Positions 18,228 to 27,430 of a stretch of 64,000 nucleotides of DNA are shown here, in pieces. A program made the position numbers and the translations under genes. Below the pieces are notes generated by a model. It was not told the origin of the DNA, did no database searches, and saw nothing but the letters and a program-made list of their open reading frames with translations. Origin of the DNA: Ignavibacteriales bacterium. Lineage in GTDB: Bacteria; Bacteroidota; Ignavibacteria; UBA10030. Numbering within the stretch: position 1 is the first letter of the stretch; every line of letters begins with the position of its first letter. Where the stretch lies: contig JAPLFQ010000034.1 of assembly GCA_026390595.1 (NCBI GenBank), positions 1 through 64,000 on the forward strand, read 5' to 3'.

Positions 18228-18329
18228 GGTGGTTTGCTCCTTCTTGTTTCGATAGAATTACATATCGCCTACCCACACACATCTCACATCTCCATCTTCC
18301 GGGTTGACGGGATCCAGGTTGATCTTCAC

Positions 18330-20402
18330 TCATACAATTTTCACCACCACGAGCGTCATATCATCCGCATACGAAGAATTGCCCGTGTAGTTGCGAACTT
18401 CCTGGAGTATTGAATTCTTGATAGATTCAGCTGAATTGGACCGGCTGTGAAGAGCAACATCGACGATTCGGTCGTACCCGAATTCTTCGCCTTCCGAATT
18501 TCGCGACTCGCTCAGTCCGTCTGTGTAGAATATACAAATATCTCCGATTCGAAGCGTGATCGACATCTCCTCCGTCGACTCTTCGAAAATCTTTTCATGG
18601 GTTAATCCAAGCCCGAGACCGGAGGGACGGACCATCCGTGGTGTCTCACCCGAGATATGGATCATGGGACAATGACCAGCCCGGGCAAGCGTCACATTCG
18701 ATTTCGACGTATCGAAAATCGCATAGAGCAAACTGATGAAAGCGTTTCGTTCAAGACTTTCAACCAAGGCTTGGTTTGCACTCAGGAGGAGTTCCTTCGG
18801 CGACCCCGCTACACGGCTCAACGCCTGGAAGATCCCTTTCACCTCCGCCATATAGAAAGCAGCGGAGACCCCTTTGCCTGACACGTCTCCGACGACAACA
18901 CCAAGCCTGTCGGAACCGAGGGCCATAAAATCATAATAATCTCCCCCAACTTCAAGTGACGGCTCGGAGACCGCCGCGACATCGAGCGACGCGAAAGTCG
19001 GGATCCTTTGCGGCAAGAGCCTTTTCTGCATTTGCTGCGCAACCATCATTTCCTGCTGGAATCTCTCACGTTCGAGCGATTTTGCGATTAGCTTGGAGTT
19101 CTCAATCGCAATGGTGACGTGGTCCGCAAACGTCGTGAGCACATCGATATCATCCTGATCGAAGCCGTACTGGAACTCCTTCGTTGCGTGCAGAAACCCA
19201 ATTAATTCTTCATGTGAGACAAGCGGGACGACAATGACCGATCCCACAGGCATTTCAAGGTTCTTGATGTGCTTTGTCCTTCGATCACTGCCTACGTCTT
19301 CGATGACGAGCGGACGCTTCGAATCAATGACAAATTGCCTGAGCGAAACCTCACTGTTGACCGCGATCGATTCAATCTGCTGCCGGGTCGTGTTCTTCAG
19401 GGAGACAACCTCGACGAACACCTCGCCCTGCTCGTTGCGTCCCTTGATCAGTTCGAGCCACGCGCTATTCGCTCCAACGACCTCGAGAGTCATGCCGGTG
19501 ACACTGTCCACGAGATCGGAGAAATCGAACACCTGTGTGACCAGGCGGCTCAGATTGTGGAGCGACGTCAGCTCGGTTTGCTTGCGTTCGTAGACCTCCG
19601 CTGTCGGCAAATGAAACAGGGTGCTGACGAACGCCATGCCGAAGTAGATCGCCCCGAAGATTGCATTCAGGCGGATAAAACTCTGCAGCGGCCCGTGATA
19701 TGAAATAAATGCCCGCTCAATGAATGATTGATTGATGATCAGGCTGATGCCGAGAAATGCCAGAAACAGGAGTGCCGTATAGGCAATCGAGTACATCTTC
19801 TCCCGCCGGGAAAGATACACAACCCAGTTCTGTTTGAACGAGTTGACCACAATCAGAACGATGGCGATCGAGGAAAGAAGCGGACCGAAGATCATTCCGC
19901 CGCTCGGCAGCAAAGGCATTGCAGACGCGTTGGCGACAAGAAGAACTACAATGAACGCTATGAAGTTCCTTTTCGTCCATTTCTTCCGCTTGTAGTAGAT
20001 GAGATCACGGATGGTGAGCAGCGTCATCATGGCGAACATGCCAAGGATAACCGCTGTCGACGAAAGCAGCAGCGAACTCAATGCAGTCTGTGAACCTGTT
20101 TCGGAGTCCGTCGGGAGCCAGGCCGGCCGGACGTTCTCCGACACCACGGTGACAACAAGCACACCAAGTGAATACGCCAGGAGTTTGCCGATGCTCTTTG
20201 GTACCGCGAGAGGTTTTGAACTGCGCGAGCCGTGAATGTAGAGGAACAACAAGGCGAATGCGACGAAGACGGCGATTTCGCGAATGGTGAACCAGCCCCC
20301 CTGACTCTGACTGACTGCCATCCGGACAATATCAATGAGGTATACCCCCATGAAGAGGATTACAGCACCGGCCAGAAGCACGATCTTCTTCAGGCGAGAC
20401 AT
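18330..20402 (-). CDS. membrane-anchored GAF-SpoIIE PP2C phosphatase
   Basis: 690 residues. The first 260 are hydrophobic with about seven membrane segments; a GAF domain follows (about 280-440), then a SpoIIE-type PP2C domain with SLEVGGDYYDFM, VVGDVSGKGVSAAFYM, FYTDGLSESRN and YADDMTLVVVKI carrying the metal-binding aspartates. It would sense a membrane or extracytoplasmic state and dephosphorylate the STAS protein encoded next. Together with the cytosolic GAF-GAF phosphatase at the other end of the cassette this gives two inputs converging on one switch. First gene of the minus-strand cassette; 167 bases upstream contain no gene. Confidence 0.9.
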   Translation of the reverse strand: MSRLKKIVLLAGAVILFMGVYLIDIVRMAVSQSQGGWFTIREIAVFVAFALLFLYIHGSRSSKPLAVPKSIGKLLAYSLGVLVVTVVSENVRPAWLPTDSETGSQTALSSLLLSSTAVILGMFAMMTLLTIRDLIYYKRKKWTKRNFIAFIVVLLVANASAMPLLPSGGMIFGPLLSSIAIVLIVVNSFKQNWVVYLSRREKMYSIAYTALLFLAFLGISLIINQSFIERAFISYHGPLQSFIRLNAIFGAIYFGMAFVSTLFHLPTAEVYERKQTELTSLHNLSRLVTQVFDFSDLVDSVTGMTLEVVGANSAWLELIKGRNEQGEVFVEVVSLKNTTRQQIESIAVNSEVSLRQFVIDSKRPLVIEDVGSDRRTKHIKNLEMPVGSVIVVPLVSHEELIGFLHATKEFQYGFDQDDIDVLTTFADHVTIAIENSKLIAKSLERERFQQEMMVAQQMQKRLLPQRIPTFASLDVAAVSEPSLEVGGDYYDFMALGSDRLGVVVGDVSGKGVSAAFYMAEVKGIFQALSRVAGSPKELLLSANQALVESLERNAFISLLYAIFDTSKSNVTLARAGHCPMIHISGETPRMVRPSGLGLGLTHEKIFEESTEEMSITLRIGDICIFYTDGLSESRNSEGEEFGYDRIVDVALHSRSNSAESIKNSILQEVRNYTGNSSYADDMTLVVVKIV

Positions 20403-20569
20403 GCAGACACCCGGAGTTTGTTCCTCGTTATGGAGAGAGAATACACCACGTTATGTATTTCGTCAGGACAAGGAAAAAGTTACACGGTGCTCTGCAAATT
20501 CTCCAACTTTGGTGCATCGCGATGAATATTCGAATCGCTGAACTTCCACACAAGCCTGCACGGACGCTC

Positions 20570-21259
20570 TCAAACACTCGCGATTGCAATCCAGCGGTCA
20601 ATATCGCGCGTCACGCTGGCATTAGGATAATCTTTCTTCACTTTCTTTAGCAGTTCAACCGCTTTCTCCTTGTTGCCAGCGAGTATGTGGTTCTGGGCAG
20701 CGTGGAACATGTTCTCCGGAACGTTCACGTCCTTCGCGGACATGAATGCGGCTTTTTCGTACGATGATGCAGCCTTCGCATGATCGCCATTCGCCTCGTA
20801 GCAGGCGCCGGCACCAGCGAGAGAAGAGGCAGAAATCAGATCGTCTTTCACACTGACATTGAGGTAGTATTTCAACGCCTTGTCATAGTCGCCCTGTGCG
20901 AAATAGCAGTTTGCAAGATAGAATCCGGCAAGCTCACCGGCCTTCGTGCTTCCGTAGTCATCGACAATCGACTGGAACCCCCGGATGTTCTCCTGCAGAT
21001 TGCCATTGATCGCAAGGTCATATTTTCCCTGATCATAATATGGGAGAACCTTCCCCAGTTCTGTTGTCGCCTTCTGGTTGTTCGATGTCACGTTGTTCAC
21101 GTACGCAACAATGAGGATGGCAAGCACGACGACGCCTGCAAGCACGCCGTTGACGATCTTCTTGTTGGTCTCGTACCACGAAGTCGCTTCAAAATACGAT
21201 GTGACGAGACGATCCTCTTTGATCTCTTTCTTCGAAATTCTTTTCTTGGGCTTCAGCAT
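20570..21259 (-). CDS. single-pass membrane TPR protein (YfgM/TPR_21-like)
   Basis: 229 residues. A basic, lysine-rich N-terminus (MLKPKKRISKKEIKEDR) is followed by one membrane span at about 36-55 and a C-terminal domain of TPR-type helical repeats (AGFYLANCYFAQGDYDKALKY, AGACYEANGDHAKAASSYEK). The layout matches YfgM-like proteins that tether a TPR domain to the periplasmic face and help envelope protein handling; function here is inference. AGGA precedes the ATG by about eight bases. It starts 41 bases after the tRNA-Arg gene on the same strand, with no terminator between them, so readthrough transcription is possible. Confidence 0.8.
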   Translation of the reverse strand: MLKPKKRISKKEIKEDRLVTSYFEATSWYETNKKIVNGVLAGVVVLAILIVAYVNNVTSNNQKATTELGKVLPYYDQGKYDLAINGNLQENIRGFQSIVDDYGSTKAGELAGFYLANCYFAQGDYDKALKYYLNVSVKDDLISASSLAGAGACYEANGDHAKAASSYEKAAFMSAKDVNVPENMFHAAQNHILAGNKEKAVELLKKVKKDYPNASVTRDIDRWIAIASV

Positions 21260-21300
21260 ACATCGTTCCTGTGTTGATGTGAAATGGGTTCGTTTGCTTG

Positions 21301-21374
21301 TGCGCCCGAGGCGATTCGAACGCCTGACCTACAGCTCCGGAGGCTGTCGCTCTATCCAGCTGAGCTACGGGCGC
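21301..21374 (-). tRNA. tRNA-Arg (anticodon CCG)
   Basis: 74 bases, no CCA encoded (CAA follows the discriminator). Acceptor arms GCGCCCG/CGGGCGC pair perfectly, the D arm contains AGCTCAGCTGGATAGAGC, the anticodon arm ACAGC-CTCCGGA-GCTGT gives anticodon CCG, which reads CGG, and the T arm is AGGCG-TTCGAAT-CGCCT. The lack of encoded CCA contrasts with tRNA-Ala in the same window, so the organism must have a CCA-adding enzyme. Confidence 0.96.
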
Positions 21375-21725
21375 GGTGTGATAGCGATTGATGCCAAAGT
21401 CGGACACAACCGCCTGCCGGATATCGTGTAACTTGCCTACAGTAATGTAAGGTACGAAAGAATAGCCCGTCTCGCAAGGGATTTTGAATCCTTCCGAGGT
21501 CGTTTTCAAGGAGTATTCCGGATACTCCATGCTTCCAGTGCGGACATACACGAGGTTTCGATGGATTGCCTGCAGGGTCCCCTTCCCTGTCGAACCTGGA
21601 TGGACCGTCATCGGGCATATTGCGACTAGAAACGAAAGGAGCTCATGCTTAACGCATGAGCTCCCGAACAAACAGCGGAACCTTCAGTCGTATTCGTCCT
21701 GTCCTCAGCTCAGGCAGCAGCCGTC
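21375..21725. other. intergenic region without a gene
   Basis: 351 bases between tRNA-Arg and the receiver-domain gene. Apart from the terminator hairpin at 21638-21664 I see nothing supported. A frame crossing it on the minus strand continues through the tRNA and is not coding. Confidence 0.6.
21629..21664 (-). terminator. hairpin terminator behind receiver gene
   Basis: A perfect 11-bp stem (GGAGCTCATGC / GCATGAGCTCC) with a five-base loop, followed on the minus strand by TTTCGTTTC. The T tract is interrupted, but the position 62 bases behind the receiver-domain stop fits an intrinsic terminator for that gene. Confidence 0.7.
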
Positions 21726-22094
21726 CTAGCGAGGAGGGATCAGCTTCTTCACAATATCGACAAAATCGTCGACGTCAAACGGCTTGTTCACATACGCCAT
21801 GGCACCCAGCGATTTTGCACGCTGTTGACCAAGTCGATCATCGAGACCCGTAAGAAAGATGAAAGGAACACTCGGAGTGCTCTGCAAAGCTTTCACACGT
21901 TCGAACATTGCGAACCCATCCATGCGCTCCATTTTCACGTCAGAGATGACAAGGTCCGGCGAATATGATGCAAACGCGTTCAATGCCTCTTCAGCACTGA
22001 ACATAGTCTTCACAGCAAAGCCCTCGTCCTGAAGGACGCTGGCCATGATACTGACGAGTTGTTCCTCATCGTCGACGAGCATTATCTTCTTCAT
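21726..22094 (-). CDS. stand-alone CheY-like response regulator receiver
   Basis: 122 residues from ATG 22094 (MKKIMLVDDEEQLVS), with AAAGGTG six bases upstream; a longer frame to 22160 lacks support. It is a single receiver domain with the acidic pair DDEE, the phosphorylatable aspartate in LVISDVKMERMDG, the conserved Thr in FIFLTGLDD and the lysine in YVNKPFDVDDF. There is no output domain, so it should act by protein contact as CheY or Spo0F do. No histidine kinase is encoded nearby; the partner-switching cassette 1.3 kb downstream is the closest signalling system, but a link is only a guess. Confidence 0.92.
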   Translation of the reverse strand: MKKIMLVDDEEQLVSIMASVLQDEGFAVKTMFSAEEALNAFASYSPDLVISDVKMERMDGFAMFERVKALQSTPSVPFIFLTGLDDRLGQQRAKSLGAMAYVNKPFDVDDFVDIVKKLIPPR

Positions 22095-22270
22095 TGAACA
22101 CCTTTGGGAGTGGTTGTTCTCGTCTGCCCGCGAGGAGGTTCTTGATTCCATCGCTTGCATTCAATATACACGCCGCAGGTTCCACCGGGTATGACGGGAA
22201 GCACAAGCTGCAAGCCGCCCGAAAACGCCCAAAGAAGGGCAATCCTGTGCTTTCCCCCTTCCCCTCCCTG

Positions 22271-22309
22271 TAATCAAAAGCAAAGGCCCAGAAGAATCCT
22301 GAGCCTTTG
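22271..22309 (-). terminator. intrinsic terminator behind DUF2723 gene
   Basis: Minus strand: an 11-bp stem with one G-T pair (CAAAGGCTCAG / CTGGGCCTTTG) and a seven-base loop, followed by CTTTTGATTA. It lies 30 bases beyond the stop of the DUF2723 gene. Confidence 0.7.
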
Positions 22310-22338
22310 TGGTTTGAGCAACAAAACCCTACAACTGA

Positions 22339-25086
22339 CTATTTCTTGCCAGGCGTTTTCTGAACAGCGGAATCTACCACGCTATTCTGACTTCGCCTCA
22401 TCATCTCCAGCTCCATTTTCTTCGCCGACACAAATTCCTTGACACCTGTCGACGTACCGTACGAACGTTCGATGCGTTGGAGTACCTCGAGTCCCTTCTC
22501 GAAATTCCCCAACCCTTCGTACGTCTGGAGCAGTATCACCAGCGGGTTATATTGGGACAGCTGTTCGAGCGGCGCAGTATCCAATCCCGGGGCGAGTTCA
22601 GCAACAATCTCGCCGAGTATTTCGCGATGCTGCTTCGTGTCTCCCGCCATGGTGTAAAATGATGCGAGGTCGGACTTGAGCCGATAGTCCATGGAATGAA
22701 TGCGCCGTGGAACCACCTGCTCCATCCTGTTGAGCACTTGGAGAACCTCATTCGGCTTGTTCTTGATGTTCGCCAGATACGTGGCAAGATTGAAGAACGG
22801 CTGCCTGTAGCTGGAGATCATGCGCCGTTGGTTTTCATCAAAGTGAATCGTTGAATCTGACAGACCCCGCCACAGGCATCCGTAGGCCGGACCCTTTGAT
22901 GGTACAGGAACATCCGTGAAGAGATGCGCCTTCGTCCGCTCTTCATGAACAGCGCTCCAGTAGGCCTGCTTCCGCGCTGGAACGACCTTGAATGCAAGTC
23001 CCTGAAGTTCCAGATATTCTCTCAAGCCGATGTTGTTTGCCTCTCCCCCCGTCGTGATAGCGAAATAAATCGGTCGCCGCCAGTTTGATGTCCGGAGGAT
23101 ATCGAACACAAGAATATCCTGCACACGGAGCGCACTGACATTTCCGTATTGCAGCGTCGCCGGCATCACGAACCGCATGGTGTCAATAATCGCAGTGCTG
23201 TTCGCATCGACGTTGTCAGGAGAGTTCCATCCTTCAGTGGCGAATCGAGGTATGGGGATCTGAACCGTTTGAGTTTTGTACATCATTGGTTGGATGCCCT
23301 CGATCTGATCATCGGGGATACTCACCGGAACGGTCTTTGCTCCATAGGGCTCGCTGTGCTTGAGCTGTTTGATATACCAATCGGTATTCGCGAGGCTCAG
23401 GTTCACGATCCGGACATCGCGCCGGATTCCCTCTGCATCCTGTAAGTACCACAAGGGAAACGTATCGTTGTCTCCGGCCGTGATCAAGATGGCATCTTTT
23501 TCCACGCTCTGCAGAAGGTTGTAGGAGTAGTCCCATGCCAGGTAGTGACCATTCCGGGACATCGGATGGTAATTGGTGCGAAGCATGTTGCCCGGAACCA
23601 GGATCAACGCAATAGCGAACGTGCTGAATGCGACGATATTCAAGTTCTTTTCCGTCAGGCGCTCACGCAAGAACTCGAACACTGCCGATACGCCGATGCC
23701 GATCCACAGACAGAAGCTGAAAACCGAATACACAAAGAAGTAGTCTCGCTCGCGCGGCTGCTGCTCCTGCATGTTGAAGTAGAATGCCAAAAAGAATCCC
23801 GTCAAGAGAAAGAAAACCGACATCACGAAAGCGATCTTTTGGTTCTTTCGCCAATGATATACGAGACCAAGAATGCCGATGAGAAACGGAATGCCGTACA
23901 GCTGGGAGAACCGAACTCCCGCGTCCTGCCAATCCGCCTCTTTACCTATGAAATTCCATCCCATATAGCGGAGATACATGTGCTTGATCTGATACTCCCA
24001 GAAATAGTCCAGGTCGCTTGTGTACTTCTTGAAATTCTCCATCTTGTCCGGTTCAAGCGAGAACCTGCGATTCATGAGGGGAGTCTCGCCGTATTGATCG
24101 CGCTCGAGATAGGAAACGAGTCGTTTCAGATTGCTCGGATCGTTCTCGTTCATTGGCGTGTTGGCATTCGCGCGCATGAAGGTAACAAGGTATGTGGAAT
24201 ACCCGAGCACGATGAACAGAAAAGCCAACGAAGCAATATTCAGGATACGGTTGTTCTTGCGTGTGGAATACCGGACGAGATACATCGCCCCAAGGAGAAT
24301 GCCGATTGCCACTGCGATCCAGATCTGGCTCTTATAGCCGAACACATCTGCATCGAGCATGGAGGGAAACCATTTCACAATGCCCGGATAGGCGGTCCAG
24401 AAAATAAGAGAAGCGACAACGCCGAACTTGAACACATCAGTCGAGAACAGGAACTCCCTCAGGCTCTTCTTATAGAAACGGAAGTAGACAAGAAGGATCG
24501 CAACAAAGAACCCAAGCAGTCCATGAATGTGGACACCAACTGTCAGACCCACCAAAAAGGTGATGAGCAAGAGATAGAGGTCGCTATGCTCGTCATACGC
24601 TTTTTCATACCACAGCAGGACAAGCCAGATAATGAGCGCGGTGAACAAGAGGCTCACATTTCTCGTTTCTACTTCAATCGAATTGAACCAAAACGTCGTG
24701 CTGAACGTGAGCGCAAGTGCACCGATAGCGGCTGAGCCATACAAGGAAAGAGCTTCGAACGGAGTCGACGGCAGCGAACGCCACATGAGTATTACACGTA
24801 CCGTGATCAAATACAGCAGCACGACAACGATGCAGCTTGCCAGGAGGTTGACGAGGATCATTCTCAGCGCCAGGTCCGCCACAACCGGGATCATGGAAGC
24901 CACCCTCATGACCAGAACCAGCAGCGGAGAGCCCGGGGGATGCTGAACCTGCACTCCGATCGATGCCGCACAATGCTCACCCACATCCCAGAACACCACG
25001 GTTGGGGGAATCGTGCGCAAGTAGGTGAGAAGTGACACCACGAAAATGGCAAAAGCTACGATGCGATTGATTTTGTAATGATTCAT
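22339..25086 (-). CDS. DUF2723 multi-pass membrane protein (glycosyltransferase-like, TPR tail)
   Basis: 915 residues from ATG 25086 (MNHYKINRIVAFAIF); 16 further codons upstream are in frame but have no support. The N-terminal half has about a dozen membrane helices and the DUF2723 signature VFWDVGEHCAASIGVQVQHPPG, close to the E/D-x-x-E and PHPPG motifs of this family, which belongs to the GT-C fold of polyprenol-dependent glycosyltransferases (TMEM260 relatives transfer mannose to protein). The middle contains ILITAGDNDTFPLWYLQDAEG, a periplasmic block typical of Bacteroidetes members. The C-terminus is TPR-like (YEGLGNFEKGLEVLQRIE). Probably transfers a sugar from a lipid carrier to an exported acceptor; acceptor unknown. 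It has its own terminator and a 191-base upstream gap without a gene. Confidence 0.85.
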   Translation of the reverse strand: MNHYKINRIVAFAIFVVSLLTYLRTIPPTVVFWDVGEHCAASIGVQVQHPPGSPLLVLVMRVASMIPVVADLALRMILVNLLASCIVVVLLYLITVRVILMWRSLPSTPFEALSLYGSAAIGALALTFSTTFWFNSIEVETRNVSLLFTALIIWLVLLWYEKAYDEHSDLYLLLITFLVGLTVGVHIHGLLGFFVAILLVYFRFYKKSLREFLFSTDVFKFGVVASLIFWTAYPGIVKWFPSMLDADVFGYKSQIWIAVAIGILLGAMYLVRYSTRKNNRILNIASLAFLFIVLGYSTYLVTFMRANANTPMNENDPSNLKRLVSYLERDQYGETPLMNRRFSLEPDKMENFKKYTSDLDYFWEYQIKHMYLRYMGWNFIGKEADWQDAGVRFSQLYGIPFLIGILGLVYHWRKNQKIAFVMSVFFLLTGFFLAFYFNMQEQQPRERDYFFVYSVFSFCLWIGIGVSAVFEFLRERLTEKNLNIVAFSTFAIALILVPGNMLRTNYHPMSRNGHYLAWDYSYNLLQSVEKDAILITAGDNDTFPLWYLQDAEGIRRDVRIVNLSLANTDWYIKQLKHSEPYGAKTVPVSIPDDQIEGIQPMMYKTQTVQIPIPRFATEGWNSPDNVDANSTAIIDTMRFVMPATLQYGNVSALRVQDILVFDILRTSNWRRPIYFAITTGGEANNIGLREYLELQGLAFKVVPARKQAYWSAVHEERTKAHLFTDVPVPSKGPAYGCLWRGLSDSTIHFDENQRRMISSYRQPFFNLATYLANIKNKPNEVLQVLNRMEQVVPRRIHSMDYRLKSDLASFYTMAGDTKQHREILGEIVAELAPGLDTAPLEQLSQYNPLVILLQTYEGLGNFEKGLEVLQRIERSYGTSTGVKEFVSAKKMELEMMRRSQNSVVDSAVQKTPGKK

Positions 25087-25277
25087 CACGTTTCTTGATG
25101 TGATATGATAATTAGACGGAGTACTGCCCCGCATGGGGGCGAAAGAGCATGAAATGTAAGGAAAAGTTGATCAGGAAGGAAAGGCTTTTGATATCAGGTG
25201 CCGGATTCTTGTGCCCATCATGGTCAGAGGTACGGAATCAGTGCATTGGGTATTGACTCGAGTGAACCAGCACAGTT

Positions 25278-26342
25278 TCAATGAACAGAATCTCTCACTC
25301 CAGGCACTCTCGACAAGACATCCATTGCGACCCTAAATACGCGATCGTGCGATATGTCGTGCATACAAGCAAATGTCTTGATGGGGCACTTCTCCCCACC
25401 ATGAATGGAGCACGGGCGACACTTCAGTCCAATCGTCTCGACGACAACGTCGAAGGGACCAGTCGGACCGAAACCGAAAGCAGGAACGGTGGCTCCGAAT
25501 ATTGCCACCACGGGCGTCCCCACGGCGGCAGCAAGATGCAGTGGCGCGCTGTCATTGCAGACAAGCACCCGGCACCTCCGCAGCAATTCGGCGGATTGCA
25601 GCAGGGTCAGAGTGCCTGACGCATCGTACACGAGAGAGGAATTGCTCAGTACCCTGATCTCATTACACAAGCCTTCGTCCTCGATTCCTCCGATGAGGAC
25701 AACCTCGACATCCGCAGTATCGAAATTGACCGCAAGCGACGCAAATCGTTCTTTGGGCCATCGTTTTGTATTCCAGATGGTACCTGGCGCAATCGCAATA
25801 AGCTTCCCGGGGTTGCCAATCTCCAATTCGATCAACAAACGATCGACCTTCTTCCGGTCGGCTTCCGACGGATAGAGCCGCGGCAGTTCACGGGGGCCGG
25901 GCTCGATTTCCAAAGCATGAAGCAAGGAAAGATTCCGGTCAATCTCATGCAAATCCTCGTGATAGACCGCAGTCGCTGTCATGAGGAAACGACCTGCGCT
26001 TCTGTCGAATCCGATCCTCCGCGGAATTCCGGCAATCAACGCGAGTGCAGCGCTCCTCAGCGAGCGATGAGGAATCAGGGCAAGATCGTACGATCTGGAC
26101 TGCAAGTCTTTGGCGAGTCGGAGCAGGCCCCGAATTCCCCGGTCCTTTCCGCGCTTGTCGAATGCTATCGCATCCCGAATGTCAGGGTGATTGACGAAGA
26201 GATCCCGCGACCCGGGAGTGACGACAATATCAACGGAAGAGCCTGGGAAGTGTTTTCGGAGAACCTGGATCAGAGGCAAGGTCAGAACAGCGTCGCCGAT
26301 GAACGCTGTTTGAATGACGACAATGTTTTTCGGCTCCCCCAT
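25278..26342 (-). CDS. LPS heptosyltransferase, WaaF-like (GT9)
   Basis: 354 residues. IVVIQTAFIGDAVLTLPLIQVL at the N-terminus, VCNDSAPLHLAAAVGTPVVAIFG in the sugar-nucleotide site and the cysteine-bearing LKCRPCSIHGGEKCP near the end are the full WaaF pattern; this is the most canonical of the three GT9 genes here. It should add heptose from ADP-heptose to the inner core in the cytoplasm. Its ATG overlaps the stop of the acyltransferase gene by two bases (TGATG), so the two are coupled, linking core assembly with lipid A acylation. Confidence 0.9.
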   Translation of the reverse strand: MGEPKNIVVIQTAFIGDAVLTLPLIQVLRKHFPGSSVDIVVTPGSRDLFVNHPDIRDAIAFDKRGKDRGIRGLLRLAKDLQSRSYDLALIPHRSLRSAALALIAGIPRRIGFDRSAGRFLMTATAVYHEDLHEIDRNLSLLHALEIEPGPRELPRLYPSEADRKKVDRLLIELEIGNPGKLIAIAPGTIWNTKRWPKERFASLAVNFDTADVEVVLIGGIEDEGLCNEIRVLSNSSLVYDASGTLTLLQSAELLRRCRVLVCNDSAPLHLAAAVGTPVVAIFGATVPAFGFGPTGPFDVVVETIGLKCRPCSIHGGEKCPIKTFACMHDISHDRVFRVAMDVLSRVPGVRDSVH

Positions 26343-27250
26343 CAGTCATTCCCGGAGTGATAAGCCGGCGGCGGTACGTGCTTCCATCTCTTGTGCATCC
26401 ACATCCATTGATCGGGAAAACGCCTGATGAAATCTTCCGTGATCTTCACGTGCCGTCTGGTCAGCTCGGTCACATTCTCGTCACTGTAATCCTTCAGGTC
26501 CGCAGATGGAACCTCTTTCACGTACGCATCATATGAGCCATCCGGTGCGCGGACGGGGAAAACGGCCACCAGAGGGGAACCCATCTTTAGACAGAACACC
26601 GAGGGTCCCTGATGTGTGGGCAGTTGCGTCCCAAAGAACTCAATCAGCACGTTTTCTTTTGGTGCTGCCTGGTCTGCCACGATGCCGACAGCCTCTCCGT
26701 TGCGTAGAGTTCTCATCACCTCACGCAAGGACGTTTCCATCGGGATGACCTTGTTCCCAAACCGCATCCTGCGAGCATCGATACTTCGATTCACAAGTCG
26801 GTTGGATTGCGTCTTGGCAATACCAGAAACCGGGAAACCGAGTTGGACGACGAGGCACCCACCGAGGAGTTCCCAGTTCCCGAAGTGGGCAGTCAGAATG
26901 AGCAGCCCCTTCCCTTTCTTGTGGGCATTCAGCAAAACGTCCGGGTGGTCGAAGCGCATTGATGCGTTCACCTGCTCGCGGCTCATCCTTGGATACCATA
27001 CGAGCTCGAAGAGGGCGATTCCTACGCTCTTATAGGCCCCGCGGGCGATCTCGGCGATCTCGTCATCGGACTTTTCGGGAAATGCACGGCGCAAATTGCC
27101 GAGAGTGACGCCCTTACGATATCCGAGGTAGTCGAAGACAAATACGCCCAGAGTTCGCCCGAGCCACCTGGCACCGATAAGAGGCAGAAGCATTACGAGA
27201 AATGCAACCGTTTGGAAAGCAAGATATTCAACGACATGTCCAAGTCTCAC
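26342..27250 (-). CDS. LpxL/HtrB-type lipid A acyltransferase
   Basis: 302 residues. One N-terminal hydrophobic anchor, then the acyltransferase motif LILTAHFGNWELLG (H-x4-E form of the HxxxxD/E catalytic pair) and GIVADQAAPKENVLIEFFG further on, both typical of late lipid A acyltransferases LpxL/LpxM. It would transfer a fatty acyl group from acyl-ACP to a lipid A precursor at the inner membrane. Directly coupled to the WaaF-like gene. Confirms that the cell makes lipid A and thus has an LPS-bearing outer membrane. Confidence 0.9.
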   Translation of the reverse strand: MRLGHVVEYLAFQTVAFLVMLLPLIGARWLGRTLGVFVFDYLGYRKGVTLGNLRRAFPEKSDDEIAEIARGAYKSVGIALFELVWYPRMSREQVNASMRFDHPDVLLNAHKKGKGLLILTAHFGNWELLGGCLVVQLGFPVSGIAKTQSNRLVNRSIDARRMRFGNKVIPMETSLREVMRTLRNGEAVGIVADQAAPKENVLIEFFGTQLPTHQGPSVFCLKMGSPLVAVFPVRAPDGSYDAYVKEVPSADLKDYSDENVTELTRRHVKITEDFIRRFPDQWMWMHKRWKHVPPPAYHSGND

Positions 27251-27354
27251 GATTTCGACCTATCGCTCGCTCGAAGAATTTAAATAACTGTTTGGTGGCC
27301 AAAAGCCACTTCAAAAACGCACTTTCTAAACTACTTGCCAGAACTTCTCAGCGA

Positions 27355-27412
27355 TTCTTGGCGCGCTTTGCGGTTATGTTCTAACCGCCAAGACCGCAAA
27401 AAAGCACCAAGG
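27355..27412. repeat. phrase-like intergenic inverted repeat
   Basis: Two related arms read TTCTTGGCGCGCTTTGCGGT and ACCGCCAAGACCGCAAAAAA, that is, an imperfect inverted repeat built on 'CTTTGCGGTTA ... TAACCGCAAAG'. From memory, similar wording recurs between genes in many Bacteroidetes-like genomes; I could not check this. It fills much of the 180-base gap between the acyltransferase and UPF0047 genes. Confidence 0.5.
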
Positions 27413-27430
27413 GGAGTATTGAGGAATGTT

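Noticed and set aside
21301-21374. tRNA-Arg as an integration (att) site
   Set aside because: No repeat of its 3' end and no integrase gene nearby.
21189-21671. Minus-strand 160-residue frame around tRNA-Arg
   Set aside because: Translates the tRNA (VAQLDRATASGAVGQAFESP) and a terminator; no ribosome-binding site.
23545-24735. Long plus-strand frame (396 residues) opposite DUF2723
   Set aside because: Antisense shadow, very charged His/Glu-rich composition, no ribosome-binding site.
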